From: Polyangiaceae bacterium
Lineage (GTDB): Bacteria > Myxococcota_A > Polyangia > Polyangiales > Polyangiaceae
DNA length: 64,000 nucleotides
NCBI GenBank assembly: GCA_025937835.1
Contig: JAICQO010000016.1
Span: 33,165-97,164, forward strand
Direction of reading: 5' to 3'
In this document: piece by piece, positions 34,732 through 46,779 of the stretch
Position numbering within the stretch: the first letter of the stretch is position 1
Layout: every line of letters starts with the position of its first letter
Made by a program: the position numbers and the translations under genes
The notes under the pieces: model-generated
The model's input: the letters and a program-made list of their open reading frames with translations, nothing else
Databases searched by the model: none
What the model was told of the DNA's origin: nothing

Positions 34732-37221
34732 TCAGCCTCCGCACAGGACGAACGAGCTCGCGTCGGCGTGCAACGTCATGTCACCGAGCACTCGTAGCCG
34801 TCGCTTCCTGCCGACCGGGCAGTCCTTGAGCAGCTCGGGATTGCCGAGATCCTGGTCGGCATCGACGTAGCAGAAGCCGGCGAGGCTCGCGGGAACCAGA
34901 GCGTCGTTCTGGCAAGCAGTCAGGTTGGCGCCGTCGATCTGCGGGACGCCGCACACGCACAGGTCCTGGCAATCGGGCTGGCCGGGCTCCCCGCAATAGC
35001 GCGCCGACGCGAGCTGCTCGCGCAGCGCCTCGACCCGCGCGGGGCTGCCGTCGTCGCGACCCGCGCCGTCGCACGGCTCGCAGCCCCCGCCCATCGGCGC
35101 CGTGACCTCCAGAAGCTCACAATCGACCGCACCGTCCGAGTCCGGTTCGAGCGGCTCGGCGAGGCACGTCGGCGCGATGGCGCTCTTCATTCGATCCACC
35201 AGCGCACTCACTGCCGGGTTGTAACCGTAGTCGGGATCCACGCTGGGCTCGTCCGACTCGATGACCTTCGGGCAAATCGAGGCGACCACCGAGTTGCCGG
35301 ACAGCTCGCCGAACGCGCGCAGCAGCTCGAGGTGGCGACCGGCAGGGTACGCCTTGGCGTACTCCTGCGTCGCGCCGCTGCATAGCGGGCGGTTATACGG
35401 CGCCTCGATCGGCCGGCAGTCACAGCCGACGACGGAGTCATCGTCGCAAACTCGCGGAGTCTTCACCGGGAAGATGCAGGAAAATTGTAGGTCGCTGCCG
35501 TCGTGGATCGCGGATTCATGGCCGTTGATCGAGTTCAGTCGCGCGGTCTCGGTCGACGCGGCGAGCTCGTCGCCCGTCAGCGGGTGCGGCGGCAAGCCGA
35601 GCGTCGAGCGGTCCTCCGTGGTCTCGAGCAGCAGCGCGTCTCCCGGCGGCTCGCCGTTTTCGCCCACCAGCAGCTGCCAGCGATCCTGTTCGACGAGCTC
35701 CTGATACCCGAGGTATCGTAGAGATCTGGGCGATTCGAGGCTGTCTTCGTCCGCCACGTCTTGCCAGGGCACGCCCACGATCCCGAGCAGGAACACCCGC
35801 GACAGATCGCGGCCGAGCTGACCCGGTTCGGCGACGAACAACGGATTTTGCACGAGCTCGCCGGCCCGATTGGGGACCTGAACGGCGCTCAGGCCGTCCA
35901 CGTAACGCTCGATGGGAAAGAGGAGCTCGAAACCGAAGCGGCGTTTTTGATCGTAACAGCGCAGGTTCGGGTGATCCTCGGCAAAAGTGTTGGCGCCCTT
36001 CTGGCACTCGGCGTCGTCCGCGGCAGCCGTACAGCCCGCGGGGGCGGCCGCGCTCTCGCAACTTCTGCAGCATGGGTCGTTGGGATCCTCGGCGCACGCG
36101 CTGGTCGCTCGAGGCATCGTGAACTGGCCGCCCATCTGCAGGCTGACCAGGAAGCCCTGGCCCGAATCGACGATCGAGCAGTCGTTCTCGTCACTCAGGA
36201 TCACGATCCCCACCAGCGAGTCCGAGCGCAAGAACGCCGCGCGCTGGGCGAGGATCGTCTGGTCGGGATAGGTCGCGACGCTGGTTTGCGCGTTCGTGTC
36301 GCGCGTGACGCTCGACGGTGGATCCGGATCGATCAAGAAGCGATACCAGGACTCGTGCGTGGCCTCGTAGCCGCAGCCGGTTTCGCCCGCGGCCACCACC
36401 ATGTCCTGAAACGACGCGACGAGCGTCGCTGCATCGCCGTCTCCCGGCGGATCGTGGCGATTCTGGTCAGGGTCCCAGACCAGGAACCCCGAGTCGTTCC
36501 AGGACCCGAGGCCGTCTCTCACGGTCGGGAGAAGGTGGGCATGGTCGTTCTTGTCCTCGCCGCCGCAGGCATCACCCGAGCCGCCGTCCCCCAGGCTCGA
36601 GGTGATGACGGCAACATGGATGTCGCGGATCGGAGAGAACTCGGGCTCCCCCGCTGCGCAGTCACCGTCGCCGTCGGCGAGCTGCCCGGTGGGCTTGCCG
36701 GCCGCGTCGACACACGCCGGAGTGACGAGGCGTTCGACGAGCAGCGGCACCGCGTCGCGAAAGATTTCCTGCTTGTCCGCCATCGAGATCGAGTTGTCGA
36801 TCACGAAGACCAAGTCGATCTTGTCCGCCGGCACGGTCGCGACGCGAACCAGCGGCTCCCCCGACTCGCCGCCCGCGGCGTCTTCATCGCCGGCCTCGCC
36901 CCCGCCCCCGGGCTGACCATCCCCGGCGCCGCCGACACCGGCCACGGGAACGACGTCGCTACCGCCTCTGCCGGCGTTGGACGCGCCACCATTGTCGCGG
37001 CCCGCGCTCTCGCCTCCGAGGCCGCTCTGGCCGGCACGGCCGCCGGCATCGAGACCCGCCGTAGCGGCAGCCGTGCCTCCGCCGCCCGAGTTTCCGCCCG
37101 CGGGGGCTCCGCCCTGGCTCGAGCCGCTCGCGCCGGGTGTTCCCGGGTTGCCGCCGTCGGACTCCCCACAACCGAACCCGAAAACCAACACCGCAATCGC
37201 CACGAGCCGCCATCGATTCAT
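34732..37221 (-). CDS. Large VWA-domain lipoprotein
   Basis: 829 residues from ATG 37221; the frame reaches 37278 but the signal peptide VAIAVLVFGFGC (lipobox Cys18) sets the start. A long Gly/Ala/Ser-rich linker (about 22-128) is followed by a VWA domain beginning DKIDLVFVIDNSISMADK, whose DxSxS is a MIDAS metal site. Cys-rich modules continue (CCRSCESAAAPAGC), and the C-terminus ends in CGG. The type is common among myxobacterial surface proteins, and adhesion or cell-surface complex formation is likely by analogy. It is followed on the same strand by glmS with a 54-bp gap. Confidence 0.8.
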   Translation of the reverse strand: MNRWRLVAIAVLVFGFGCGESDGGNPGTPGASGSSQGGAPAGGNSGGGGTAAATAGLDAGGRAGQSGLGGESAGRDNGGASNAGRGGSDVVPVAGVGGAGDGQPGGGGEAGDEDAAGGESGEPLVRVATVPADKIDLVFVIDNSISMADKQEIFRDAVPLLVERLVTPACVDAAGKPTGQLADGDGDCAAGEPEFSPIRDIHVAVITSSLGDGGSGDACGGEDKNDHAHLLPTVRDGLGSWNDSGFLVWDPDQNRHDPPGDGDAATLVASFQDMVVAAGETGCGYEATHESWYRFLIDPDPPSSVTRDTNAQTSVATYPDQTILAQRAAFLRSDSLVGIVILSDENDCSIVDSGQGFLVSLQMGGQFTMPRATSACAEDPNDPCCRSCESAAAPAGCTAAADDAECQKGANTFAEDHPNLRCYDQKRRFGFELLFPIERYVDGLSAVQVPNRAGELVQNPLFVAEPGQLGRDLSRVFLLGIVGVPWQDVADEDSLESPRSLRYLGYQELVEQDRWQLLVGENGEPPGDALLLETTEDRSTLGLPPHPLTGDELAASTETARLNSINGHESAIHDGSDLQFSCIFPVKTPRVCDDDSVVGCDCRPIEAPYNRPLCSGATQEYAKAYPAGRHLELLRAFGELSGNSVVASICPKVIESDEPSVDPDYGYNPAVSALVDRMKSAIAPTCLAEPLEPDSDGAVDCELLEVTAPMGGGCEPCDGAGRDDGSPARVEALREQLASARYCGEPGQPDCQDLCVCGVPQIDGANLTACQNDALVPASLAGFCYVDADQDLGNPELLKDCPVGRKRRLRVLGDMTLHADASSFVLCGG

Positions 37222-37343
37222 GCCCACGCTCCCGTCCAAACTATTCCCGAGTATCCACCAACTCCGGCTACGGACCAAGCTCCGCAGACGTTCCCTCCGC
37301 CGCCGCCCCCCCCTCGTGGAAATCGGAAAGCCGTGAACGGGGC

Positions 37344-39197
37344 TCAGCCCATGAACTGGGCGAGCTTCTCGCGGTCGCGCACGGCGCCTTCGGAGGCGCT
37401 CTTCGCGAGCAGCGCGTAAGCCGCGAGGAACGCGCTCACCTTCCGCTGGCGCTTCTCCGGCTTGTAGGCGGCCTCACCGCGTGCGAGCTGCCGAGCCTTG
37501 CGCCGCTCGAGCTCCGCGGGCTCCACGGCGAGCCGGAGCACGCGCTCCGGGATGTCGATCTCGATGCGATCGCCCTCTTCGACCAAGGCGATCGTGCCAC
37601 CCTCTGCGGCTTCGGGCGAGACGTGCCCGATCGACAGGCCCGAGGTACCACCCGAGAAGCGCCCGTCGGTGATCAGCGCACAGGCTTTGCCGAGGCCCTT
37701 CGACTTCAAGTAACTCGTCGGGTAGAGCATCTCCTGCATGCCGGGCCCGCCGCGTGGTCCCTCGTAGCGAATCACCACCACGTCGCCCGGCTGGATCCGA
37801 TCACCGAGGATCGCCTCGACTGCGTCGTCCTGGCTCTCGAACACGCGCGCCGGCCCGGTGAATTTCAAGAGCGCGGCATCGACGCCCGCCGTCTTCACGA
37901 CCGCTCCGGCCTCGGCCAGGTTGCCGTAGAGCACGCACAGCCCGCCGTCCTTGCTGTAGGCGTGCGCCGCGTCGCGAATACAGCCGTTTTCACGATCCAG
38001 ATCGAGCGTGTCCCAGGTGCGGCTCTGGCTGAAGGGCGTCTGGGTCGGCACACCGCCGGGAGCCGCGCGGAAGAAGCCGTGGACCTCGCTGTTCTTCTGC
38101 ACGTCCCACTGGTCGATGGCCTGCCCGAGCGTCTTCTCGTGCACGGTGCCCGCATCGCGGTGGATCAAGCCGGCCCGATCGAGCTCCGCCAGGATGCCCA
38201 TCACGCCACCGGCGCGGTGCACGTCCTCGACGTGATACTTCTCGGTGCTCGGTGCGACCTTGCACAGCGTGGGCACGCGGCGCGAAAGGCGATCGATGTC
38301 CGCCACGGAGTAGGCTACGCCGGCCTCCCGCGCGGCCGCGAGCAGGTGCAAGATGGTGTTGGTCGAGCCGCCCATGGCGATGTCGAGCGCCATGGCGTTC
38401 TCGAAGGCGTCGAAGGTCGCGATCGAACGCGGCAACACCCGCTCGTCGCCCTTTTCGTAGTAGCGGCGCACCAGATCGACGATCAGCCGCCCAGCCCGCA
38501 GAAACAGCTCTTTCCTGAGAGCATGCGTCGCGAGCGTCGTGCCGTTGCCCGGCAGCGACAACCCCAGCGCCTCCGTCAGGCAGTTCATGGAATTCGCGGT
38601 GAACATCCCGGAGCACGAGCCGCAAGTTGGACAGGCCGAGCGCTCGATGCGCTCGGAGTCCGAGTCGCTCACGCTCGGCGTGGCCGCCGCCACCATCGCG
38701 TCTACCAGATCGAGCTTGCGTTGCTTGCCCTGAAGCTGGACCTTGCCGGCCTCCATCGGGCCGCCGGACACGAAGACGGCGGGGACGTTGAGCCGCATCG
38801 CGGCGTTCAACATGCCGGGCGTGATCTTGTCGCAATTGGAGATGCACACCATGCCATCGGCGCAGTGCGCGTTGACCATCGTCTCGACCGAGTCGGAGAT
38901 GATCTCGCGCGACGGCAAGCTGTAGAGCATGCCGTGGTGACCCATGGCGATGCCGTCGTCGACCGCGATGGTATGAAACTCGCGGGCGATGCCCCCCGCC
39001 TTCTCGATTTCTTCCGCTACCATCCGGCCCAGGTCGCGCAGGTGGACGTGGCCCGGAACGAACTGCGTGAACGAGTTCACGACCGCGATGATCGGCTTGC
39101 CGAAGTCCTCGTCACGAACGCCGGTGGCGCGCCACAGCGCGCGAGCGCCGGCCATGTTGCGTCCGTGAGTGGTGGTGCGGGAGCGATATTCGGGCAT
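37344..39197 (-). CDS. ilvD: Dihydroxy-acid dehydratase
   Basis: 617 residues, equal in length to the E. coli enzyme and very similar from the first residues ([26 protein letters not shown]). The iron-sulfur cluster region [12 protein letters not shown] and the cysteine in [16 protein letters not shown] are present, as is the [10 protein letters not shown] region. It catalyses the third step of valine, isoleucine and pantothenate precursor synthesis. A clear GAGGAA ribosome-binding site lies 7 bp before the ATG. The gene stands alone here, with no other ilv or leu gene nearby, and lipoprotein genes flank it. Confidence 0.97.
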   Translation of the reverse strand: MPEYRSRTTTHGRNMAGARALWRATGVRDEDFGKPIIAVVNSFTQFVPGHVHLRDLGRMVAEEIEKAGGIAREFHTIAVDDGIAMGHHGMLYSLPSREIISDSVETMVNAHCADGMVCISNCDKITPGMLNAAMRLNVPAVFVSGGPMEAGKVQLQGKQRKLDLVDAMVAAATPSVSDSDSERIERSACPTCGSCSGMFTANSMNCLTEALGLSLPGNGTTLATHALRKELFLRAGRLIVDLVRRYYEKGDERVLPRSIATFDAFENAMALDIAMGGSTNTILHLLAAAREAGVAYSVADIDRLSRRVPTLCKVAPSTEKYHVEDVHRAGGVMGILAELDRAGLIHRDAGTVHEKTLGQAIDQWDVQKNSEVHGFFRAAPGGVPTQTPFSQSRTWDTLDLDRENGCIRDAAHAYSKDGGLCVLYGNLAEAGAVVKTAGVDAALLKFTGPARVFESQDDAVEAILGDRIQPGDVVVIRYEGPRGGPGMQEMLYPTSYLKSKGLGKACALITDGRFSGGTSGLSIGHVSPEAAEGGTIALVEEGDRIEIDIPERVLRLAVEPAELERRKARQLARGEAAYKPEKRQRKVSAFLAAYALLAKSASEGAVRDREKLAQFMG

Positions 39198-39315
39198 TTT
39201 CGGGTTCCTCGGGGGGCTCTTTTGGCGGAAACCAGCTTAGCACCCGCCCGGCAACCCGGGCCCTCGCTCGATTTTCAAGTCTGTGTTGCCGCGCTCGGCG
39301 CTGACGGATCGGCGG

Positions 39316-40884
39316 CTAGAGCACGCACTCACCGGCGAGGCACAAGCCGAGCAGCCCGCTGCAGCTTTCGCCGCAGCCACCGCAATTGTCCGGATCGGTC
39401 CGGGTATTGACGCACTGCCCGTCACAGCGGGTCTGCCCGGATTTGCAGTTGACCTCGCACACCCCCTCCTGGCATTGGGCGCTGGCCGCGCACGCCTTGG
39501 CGCAGGCTCCGCAGTTGGCCGCGTCGCTGCGGACGTCGATGCATTTGCCGCCGCACTCCACCTTCTTCGCGGGGCAAGAGCTCACGCATTTGCCGGCCTG
39601 GCACTTGGCGCTTCCGCCGCTCGGCGCGTTGCACTCGACGCCGCACGCGCCGCAATTCTTGGGGTCCGTGTCGAGGTCGGCGCAGGTGTCCCCGCAGCTC
39701 TTGGCGGGCGCCTTGCAGTCTTTCACGCACTCTCCCGCGCTGCAGACCTCGCCGCGCGCGCAGGCTTTTCCGCAGCCGCCGCAGTGCATGGTGTTGCGCT
39801 GGGTATCGACGCAGAGTTGCCCGCACGCCGTGTACCCGGAGTCGCAACCCTGCGTGCAGCGCGAAGCCGCGCACGCCGCGTGGCCGTTGACCGGCGCGGC
39901 GCACACCGTGCCGCAAGCGCCGCAGTTTTCCGGATCCGAACGCACGTCCAGGCAAGCGCCGCCGCAGTCCGCGAAGCCGGTATTGCAGGCGATCCCGCAG
40001 GCCCCGTCACTGCAAACCGGGTGGCCGCCGGTCACTCCGGAGCACGCCGCGTCGCAGGCGCCGCAGTGATCCGGGTTGGAGGCGACGTCGACGCAGCTGC
40101 CGCCACACGCGCGTTGGCCCTCCGGGCAATCCAGGGCGCAGCGGCCGTTGGCGCACAGCTCGCCGCTCTCGCAGCGGATGCCGCAGCCGCCGCAGTTGGA
40201 GCCGTCGCTCTGGAGATCGACGCAGGCCTCGCCGCACGCCTCGAAGCCGGGGCTGCACGTGAATCCGCACACGCCGTCTTCGCAGGCGGCCTGGCCGTGC
40301 GCGGGCGCATCACAACCTAGCCCGCATTCGCCGCAGTGCCGGGGGGACGTCGCCAGATCGACGCAGACGTTGCCGCAGGGCATCTCACCCACGTCGCACT
40401 GGAGCTGCGGCGTTCCCCCGCCGCTCGGTTCGACCGGTGGCGCGGCGTCGATGCCTCCTGCTGCCGTCGGCTCGGAGCCCCCCGTCGTCGAACCGCCACT
40501 CGCAGGCGGCTCGGCGGCTCCCCCTTCCGGCTCGAGCGAGGTATCACCGCCCTCTGCAGCCGAAGCCGCACCGCCCCGGCTCGAGGCGCCCGCCGAGGCC
40601 GCGCGACCGCCGGAAGGGCCGCCGCCCGGGCGATTGGTCGTGGAGCTCGACAACCCTCCGGACGCCAGGTTCGGCGCGCCCGATTCCCCCTGGAGCCCGA
40701 GCTCCCAGGGCCGCAGGCACTGGTTCAGCTGCTCGTCGCAGACGAACCCGGTTTGACAGGGACACGGTTGCCCGGAGGCATCGCGCGAGAGTTCGCTCTC
40801 GCAGGCCACGAGCAGGGGCGCGACGGCAGCTCCCGCGAGCGCGCCGCGAAAGCACCATCTTCGAAGCGACGGCCAGCCAGACAT
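39316..40884 (-). CDS. Cys-repeat lipoprotein with eight CGGxC...NCGxCG modules
   Basis: 522 residues. The signal peptide ends ALAGAAVAPLLVACES (lipobox Cys28). A Gly/Ser/Ala-rich linker is followed by eight tandem modules of about 43-47 residues. Each has the pattern CGxxCVDxxxxxxNCGxCGxxC...C...G.C, e.g. CGGKCIDVRSDAANCGACAKAC. The C-terminus ends within the last module at GECVL. Such modules are common in myxobacterial secreted proteins, and each probably forms several disulfides. A rigid surface stalk is the likely role. The VKOR-DsbA system in this window would be a plausible oxidant for such proteins. Confidence 0.85.
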   Translation of the reverse strand: MSGWPSLRRWCFRGALAGAAVAPLLVACESELSRDASGQPCPCQTGFVCDEQLNQCLRPWELGLQGESGAPNLASGGLSSSTTNRPGGGPSGGRAASAGASSRGGAASAAEGGDTSLEPEGGAAEPPASGGSTTGGSEPTAAGGIDAAPPVEPSGGGTPQLQCDVGEMPCGNVCVDLATSPRHCGECGLGCDAPAHGQAACEDGVCGFTCSPGFEACGEACVDLQSDGSNCGGCGIRCESGELCANGRCALDCPEGQRACGGSCVDVASNPDHCGACDAACSGVTGGHPVCSDGACGIACNTGFADCGGACLDVRSDPENCGACGTVCAAPVNGHAACAASRCTQGCDSGYTACGQLCVDTQRNTMHCGGCGKACARGEVCSAGECVKDCKAPAKSCGDTCADLDTDPKNCGACGVECNAPSGGSAKCQAGKCVSSCPAKKVECGGKCIDVRSDAANCGACAKACAASAQCQEGVCEVNCKSGQTRCDGQCVNTRTDPDNCGGCGESCSGLLGLCLAGECVL

Positions 40885-40989
40885 GATCTGGAGGTGAGCC
40901 TAAGCAAGACCTGCGCCCACCTCGGGGCGCGGCCGGATTCGCAAGAACTCGAGCGACGAAGCGAGGCAGCACGCCTCGTCGCGGCGCTC

Positions 40990-42252
40990 TCACCCCGGTG
41001 AGTGTGGCGTACGCGCCGGGCTCGCCTGCACCAACCGGCGGTACAACGCCGTCGTCTGCTCGGCGATGCTGGACCAGCTGAACTGCGCGCGAACTCGCTC
41101 GCGCCCCTCGCGTCCGAAGCGCGCAGCCAGCGTGGGGTCCTTGACCAGCCGGTTCAGCGCGAGCGCGAAATCCCTCGAAAACCGGGCTGGATCTCGAGGT
41201 TCTGCGCGCGGCGTACCGTCCGGCTCGAACGGCACCAAGAAGCCCGTTCGCTCCGGAACGACGATCTCCGGGATGCCGCCTACGCTCGAAGCGACGACCG
41301 GAGCTCCGCAGGCCATCGCCTCGAGGTTCACGATCCCGAACGGCTCGTAAACGGACGGGCAAGCGAAGGCGCGCGCGTGGCTCAGGATCTGAACCAGCTC
41401 GGGTCGAGGAAGCATGCTCTCGATCCACACCACCCCGCCGCGCTCGCGTTCGAGCTCGGCCACCAGGCCGCGCACCTCTTCGCCGATCTGCTCGGTGTCG
41501 GGTTCGCCCGCGCACAGCACGAGCTGCACCGACGACTCGAGCTCGCGGGCGGCGCGCAGCAGGTGCACGATACCTTTCTGTCGAGTGATCCGCCCCACGA
41601 ACACGACCAGCGGCCGCGCGGGATCGATGCCGTGCCGGCGCAGCACGTCCGTTCCCGGATCCGGCTGGAACTGATCGGGATCGATGCCGTTGTAGATCAC
41701 CTCGACCCGAGCGGGATCGATGCTCGGGTAGGCGCGCAGGATGTCGCGCTTCATTCCTTCCGAGACGGCCACGACGGCGTCCGCCGCTTCGATCGCGGTT
41801 TTTTCGCAGAAGCTCGAAATCGCATACCCGCCCGCGAGCTGTTCGGCCTTCCAGGGGCGGAGCGGCTCCAGGCTATGGGACGTCATCACGTGCGGAATGC
41901 CGTAGAGCAGCTTCGCGAGGTGCCCCGCGAAATTCGCGTACCACGTGTGGGAGTGCACGAGCTGCCGGCCCTGGACCGCGCGGGCGATCAACAGGTCTAC
42001 CGACAGCGACCGCAACGCCGACAGCTCGGGCTCGGTCCCCGAAAGCTCGGTCCAGGGCTGGAACGCGCCGCGCACTTCGGGCGCCGAGCGCGGGGCTCCG
42101 AAGCAGTACACGCCGAGATCGACGCGCGACGTGAGCTCGCGCGCGAGGTACTCGACGTGGACGCCGGCGCCGCCGTAGTTCTCGGGTGGATACTCGCGCG
42201 AGAGCAGCGCGACGGCGAGCCGATCGCTCGCACGGTTCGCGCTCATGCTCAT
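40990..42252 (-). CDS. glgA: Glycogen synthase, GT4 family (GlgA of the actinobacterial type, or GlgM)
   Basis: 420 residues of GT-B fold. The N-terminal [26 protein letters not shown] and [20 protein letters not shown] are typical of GT4 glucosyltransferases of this type. C-terminal [16 protein letters not shown] and [23 protein letters not shown] hold the nucleotide-sugar site with the EX7E motif. It is translationally coupled to glgC (4-bp overlap), so it uses ADP-glucose. Members of this family are either glycogen synthases or GlgM, which makes maltose-1-phosphate for the GlgE route; sequence reading alone does not decide. Confidence 0.88.
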   Translation of the reverse strand: MSMSANRASDRLAVALLSREYPPENYGGAGVHVEYLARELTSRVDLGVYCFGAPRSAPEVRGAFQPWTELSGTEPELSALRSLSVDLLIARAVQGRQLVHSHTWYANFAGHLAKLLYGIPHVMTSHSLEPLRPWKAEQLAGGYAISSFCEKTAIEAADAVVAVSEGMKRDILRAYPSIDPARVEVIYNGIDPDQFQPDPGTDVLRRHGIDPARPLVVFVGRITRQKGIVHLLRAARELESSVQLVLCAGEPDTEQIGEEVRGLVAELERERGGVVWIESMLPRPELVQILSHARAFACPSVYEPFGIVNLEAMACGAPVVASSVGGIPEIVVPERTGFLVPFEPDGTPRAEPRDPARFSRDFALALNRLVKDPTLAARFGREGRERVRAQFSWSSIAEQTTALYRRLVQASPARTPHSPG

Positions 42253-43493
42253 TCAGGAACCTCGGTGCCCTTGCCGAGCACGACCACGCCGCCTTCGGAG
42301 ATGGTGAAGCCGCGCTGGCGATCGGCGACCGGATCCAGCCCGATCCGCGCGCCGGGCGGGACCTTCACGCCCTTGTCGATGATCGCGCGGCGCACGATCG
42401 CTCCGCGGCCGATCTCGACGCCGTGCATGAGGACGCTGTCTTCGACGGTCGAGTAGGAGTGCACGACGACACCCGGCGAGAGGATGCTGCCGCGCACCAG
42501 CCCGCCGGAGACGATCACGTTCGGGCTGACCATCGAATCCACCGCCATGCCGCGACGCCCGTCCTGATCGAACACGAACTTGGCCGGCGGCTGCGAGGAT
42601 TGCAGCGAGTGAATCGGCCACTCGGCGTTGTACATGTTGAAGATCGGGTGAACGCTCACGAGGTCCATCTGCGCCTCGTAGTAGCTGTCGAGCGTCCCCA
42701 CGTCGCGCCAGTAACCGGCGTCGCGCTCGGTGGCGCCGGGCACGCGATTCGTCGCGAAATCGTAGACCGCGGCGCGCCCGCTGTTCACCAGCATGGTGAT
42801 GATGTTGCCGCCCATGTCGTGGGCGCTGTCCTTGTTCTCCGCGTCGGCGTGCACGGCCTCGACCAGCGTCTTGGTCGTAAAGACGTAGTTACCCATCGAC
42901 GCGAACACGTGCTCCGGATCGCCGGGCAAGCCGCTGATGTCGGTCGGCGAGGGCTTCTCGCGAAAGCTCTGGATGCGATCGCCGGTGCCGGGCACGAGCA
43001 CACCGAAGCGATTGGCCTCGTTCAGCGGGACCTTGATGGCCGCGACCGTCACGCCCGCGCCCGACTGGATGTGCGCGTCGAGCATCTGCTCCGGGTCCAT
43101 CCGGTAGATGTGATCCGCTCCGAACACGCAGATGTAGTCGGGGTGCTCGTCGGCGATCAGGTTCAGGTTCTGATAGATGGCGTCGGCCGAACCCTCGAAC
43201 CAACGTCGCCCCAGGCGCATCTGCGCCGGTACGCTCATCACGTAATTGTTCAGCAGCGGCGACATGCGCCACATCTGCGCGATGTGACGATCGAGGCTGT
43301 GGCTCTTGTACTGCGTGAGCACCGCGATCCGCAGATAGCGGCCGTTCACCAGGTTCGAGAGCGCGAAATCGACGAGCCTGTAGTGCCCGCCGAACGGTAC
43401 GGCCGGCTTCGCGCGATCGCGCGTGAGCGGCCAGAGGCGCTTCCCCTCGCCGCCCGCGAGGACCATGCCGAGGACTTGCGGACGCTTCGCCAT
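42249..43493 (-). CDS. glgC: Glucose-1-phosphate adenylyltransferase
   Basis: 414 residues. The N-terminal [41 protein letters not shown] holds the nucleotide-binding loop and the usual GlgC start. GDHIYRMD-like [15 protein letters not shown] holds the metal-binding Asp. [16 protein letters not shown] and a left-handed beta-helix C-terminus ([23 protein letters not shown]) complete the family picture. It makes ADP-glucose from glucose-1-phosphate and ATP, the committed step to glycogen. Its stop overlaps the next gene, the GT4 synthase, and it begins 54 bp after the ATP synthase gamma gene, on the same strand. Confidence 0.96.
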   Translation of the reverse strand: MAKRPQVLGMVLAGGEGKRLWPLTRDRAKPAVPFGGHYRLVDFALSNLVNGRYLRIAVLTQYKSHSLDRHIAQMWRMSPLLNNYVMSVPAQMRLGRRWFEGSADAIYQNLNLIADEHPDYICVFGADHIYRMDPEQMLDAHIQSGAGVTVAAIKVPLNEANRFGVLVPGTGDRIQSFREKPSPTDISGLPGDPEHVFASMGNYVFTTKTLVEAVHADAENKDSAHDMGGNIITMLVNSGRAAVYDFATNRVPGATERDAGYWRDVGTLDSYYEAQMDLVSVHPIFNMYNAEWPIHSLQSSQPPAKFVFDQDGRRGMAVDSMVSPNVIVSGGLVRGSILSPGVVVHSYSTVEDSVLMHGVEIGRGAIVRRAIIDKGVKVPPGARIGLDPVADRQRGFTISEGGVVVLGKGTEVPE

Positions 43494-43547
43494 CGGGCGA
43501 AAGCCTGCCCGAGAATCCGAGCCAGGTGAAGAGGAATGACGCGCGGC

Positions 43548-44465
43548 TTACGCCTCGCGCAGCGCCTCGGCGCCACCGATGATTTCCATCAGCTCGGTGG
43601 TGATCGCGGCCTGCCGCGCGCGGTTGTAGTCGAGTGTGAGCTTCGAGATCATTTCTGCCGCGTTCTTGGTGGCAGAGTCCATCGCGGTCATTCGCGCACC
43701 GAGCTCGGACGCCATCGACTCCAGCAACGCGCGGAGCAGCGTGATCTCGACGTACATCGGTACCAGTCGCTCGAGCAGCGCGCCGCGGTCGGGCTCGAAC
43801 AGGAACTCGCGGTCCCGGTCCCACTCTTCGACCTTCTTCGAGCGCTCGACCACGCCCTCGGGCGTCTTCAGCGGAAACAGCGGCTCCGCCACGACCTTCT
43901 GGGTCATGGCGCTCTTGAACTCGTTGTAGACGAGGTAGAGCGCGTCGAGCTCGCCGGCGATGAACGGGCGCAGCACCTCTTTGGCGATCCCGCGGGCCTG
44001 CTCCAGGTCGAGCCGCTCCCAGATGCCCTCGAAGTTCTTGAGCACGGGGGCGCCGCGGCGGCGCAAGTAGTCGCGGCCGCGCCGGCCGATGACCGCGAAC
44101 TTCACGTTCACGCCCTGGGCCTCGCGCTCGCGCCACAGCCGCTCGGCGGCGCGCAGGATGCTCGAGTTGAACGCGCCGCACAGACCGCGATCGCTCGTGA
44201 TCACGATGAACAACACGTTCTTCTCGGGGCGGCGCTCGAGCAGCGGATGATCGACGGAGCTCCCGCTTCCGCCATCCTCGTCGCCATGGGGCGCCGCCAC
44301 CTCGGCCAGCACCTGCGCGGTCTTCACCGCGTAGGGGCGGATCGCCAGGATCCGCTGCTGGGCTCGGTTCAGGCGCGCCGCGGACACCATCTTCATGGCG
44401 CGCGTGATCTTCTGGGTGTTCTTGGCGCCCGAGATGCGCTTACGGATGGCCTTGAGGTTCGCCAT
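43548..44465 (-). CDS. atpG: F1Fo ATP synthase gamma subunit
   Basis: 305 residues. The N-terminus MANLKAIRKRISGAKNTQKITRAMKMVSAARLNRAQQ is the gamma-subunit signature. SDRGLCGAFNSSILR is the conserved rotor segment, and the C-terminal helix ends DYNRARQAAITTELMEIIGGAEAL. It forms the central shaft of F1. It follows atpA by 6 bp. In most bacteria atpD and atpC come next, but here glgC follows after 54 bp. Confidence 0.97.
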   Translation of the reverse strand: MANLKAIRKRISGAKNTQKITRAMKMVSAARLNRAQQRILAIRPYAVKTAQVLAEVAAPHGDEDGGSGSSVDHPLLERRPEKNVLFIVITSDRGLCGAFNSSILRAAERLWREREAQGVNVKFAVIGRRGRDYLRRRGAPVLKNFEGIWERLDLEQARGIAKEVLRPFIAGELDALYLVYNEFKSAMTQKVVAEPLFPLKTPEGVVERSKKVEEWDRDREFLFEPDRGALLERLVPMYVEITLLRALLESMASELGARMTAMDSATKNAAEMISKLTLDYNRARQAAITTELMEIIGGAEALREA

Positions 44466-44471
44466 CCGGGC

Positions 44472-46181
<1,710 letters not shown>

Positions 46182-46242
46182 GGCTATCTCTTGAACTCGG
46201 GCTGGGTGCTAAGGGTTGCCTTGGGAAAATCAACAGAGAGCG

Positions 46243-46779
46243 TCACGTGCTCTGCAACAGTTGGCGCTCGACTTCGTTCAAGCGCCCTCGGATTGAACCG
46301 TCGATGGTGTTGTCGCCGATGCGGGTGACGATGCCGCCGATCAGGGTCGGATCTTGCTTGCGCTCGATCACGATCTTGCGGCCGACCGCGGTCGACAGCT
46401 CGCTCTCGATGCGCTGGTACACGCTGTCGGGGAGCGGCTGCGCGCTGGTGACGGTAGCGCGGACGATACCGGCGTGCCGATCGGACAAGCTGCCGAGCGC
46501 AGCGGCGATGCCGGGCAGCGCGCGCAGCTTGTGGCGCGAGGCCAGGAGCCGGATGGCGTTGAGCGCTGCGCCACGCACGCCGACGCGCTCGGCGACCGTC
46601 TCGAGCACGGCCGTGCGTTGCGCGGCGTCGACCAGCGGATTGTCGAGGATGCTCTGAAGCTCGGGGCTGCCTTTGTAGGCCGCGGCAAAGTCCCGGATCG
46701 GCCCAAGATCTTCGCCCGTCTCGAGCGAGAGCTCGAAGATCGCGCGCGCGTAACGTGCGGAAACGGCGCTCTCGCTCAT
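46243..46779 (-). CDS. atpH: F1Fo ATP synthase delta subunit
   Basis: 178 residues, normal for the subunit. SAVSARYARAIFELSLETGE at the start and the C-terminal DPTLIGGIVTRIGDNTIDGSIRGRLNEVERQLL are family signatures. It joins the peripheral stalk to the top of F1. The ATG overlaps the stop of atpF (4 bp), so the two are coupled. Confidence 0.95.
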   Translation of the reverse strand: MSESAVSARYARAIFELSLETGEDLGPIRDFAAAYKGSPELQSILDNPLVDAAQRTAVLETVAERVGVRGAALNAIRLLASRHKLRALPGIAAALGSLSDRHAGIVRATVTSAQPLPDSVYQRIESELSTAVGRKIVIERKQDPTLIGGIVTRIGDNTIDGSIRGRLNEVERQLLQST

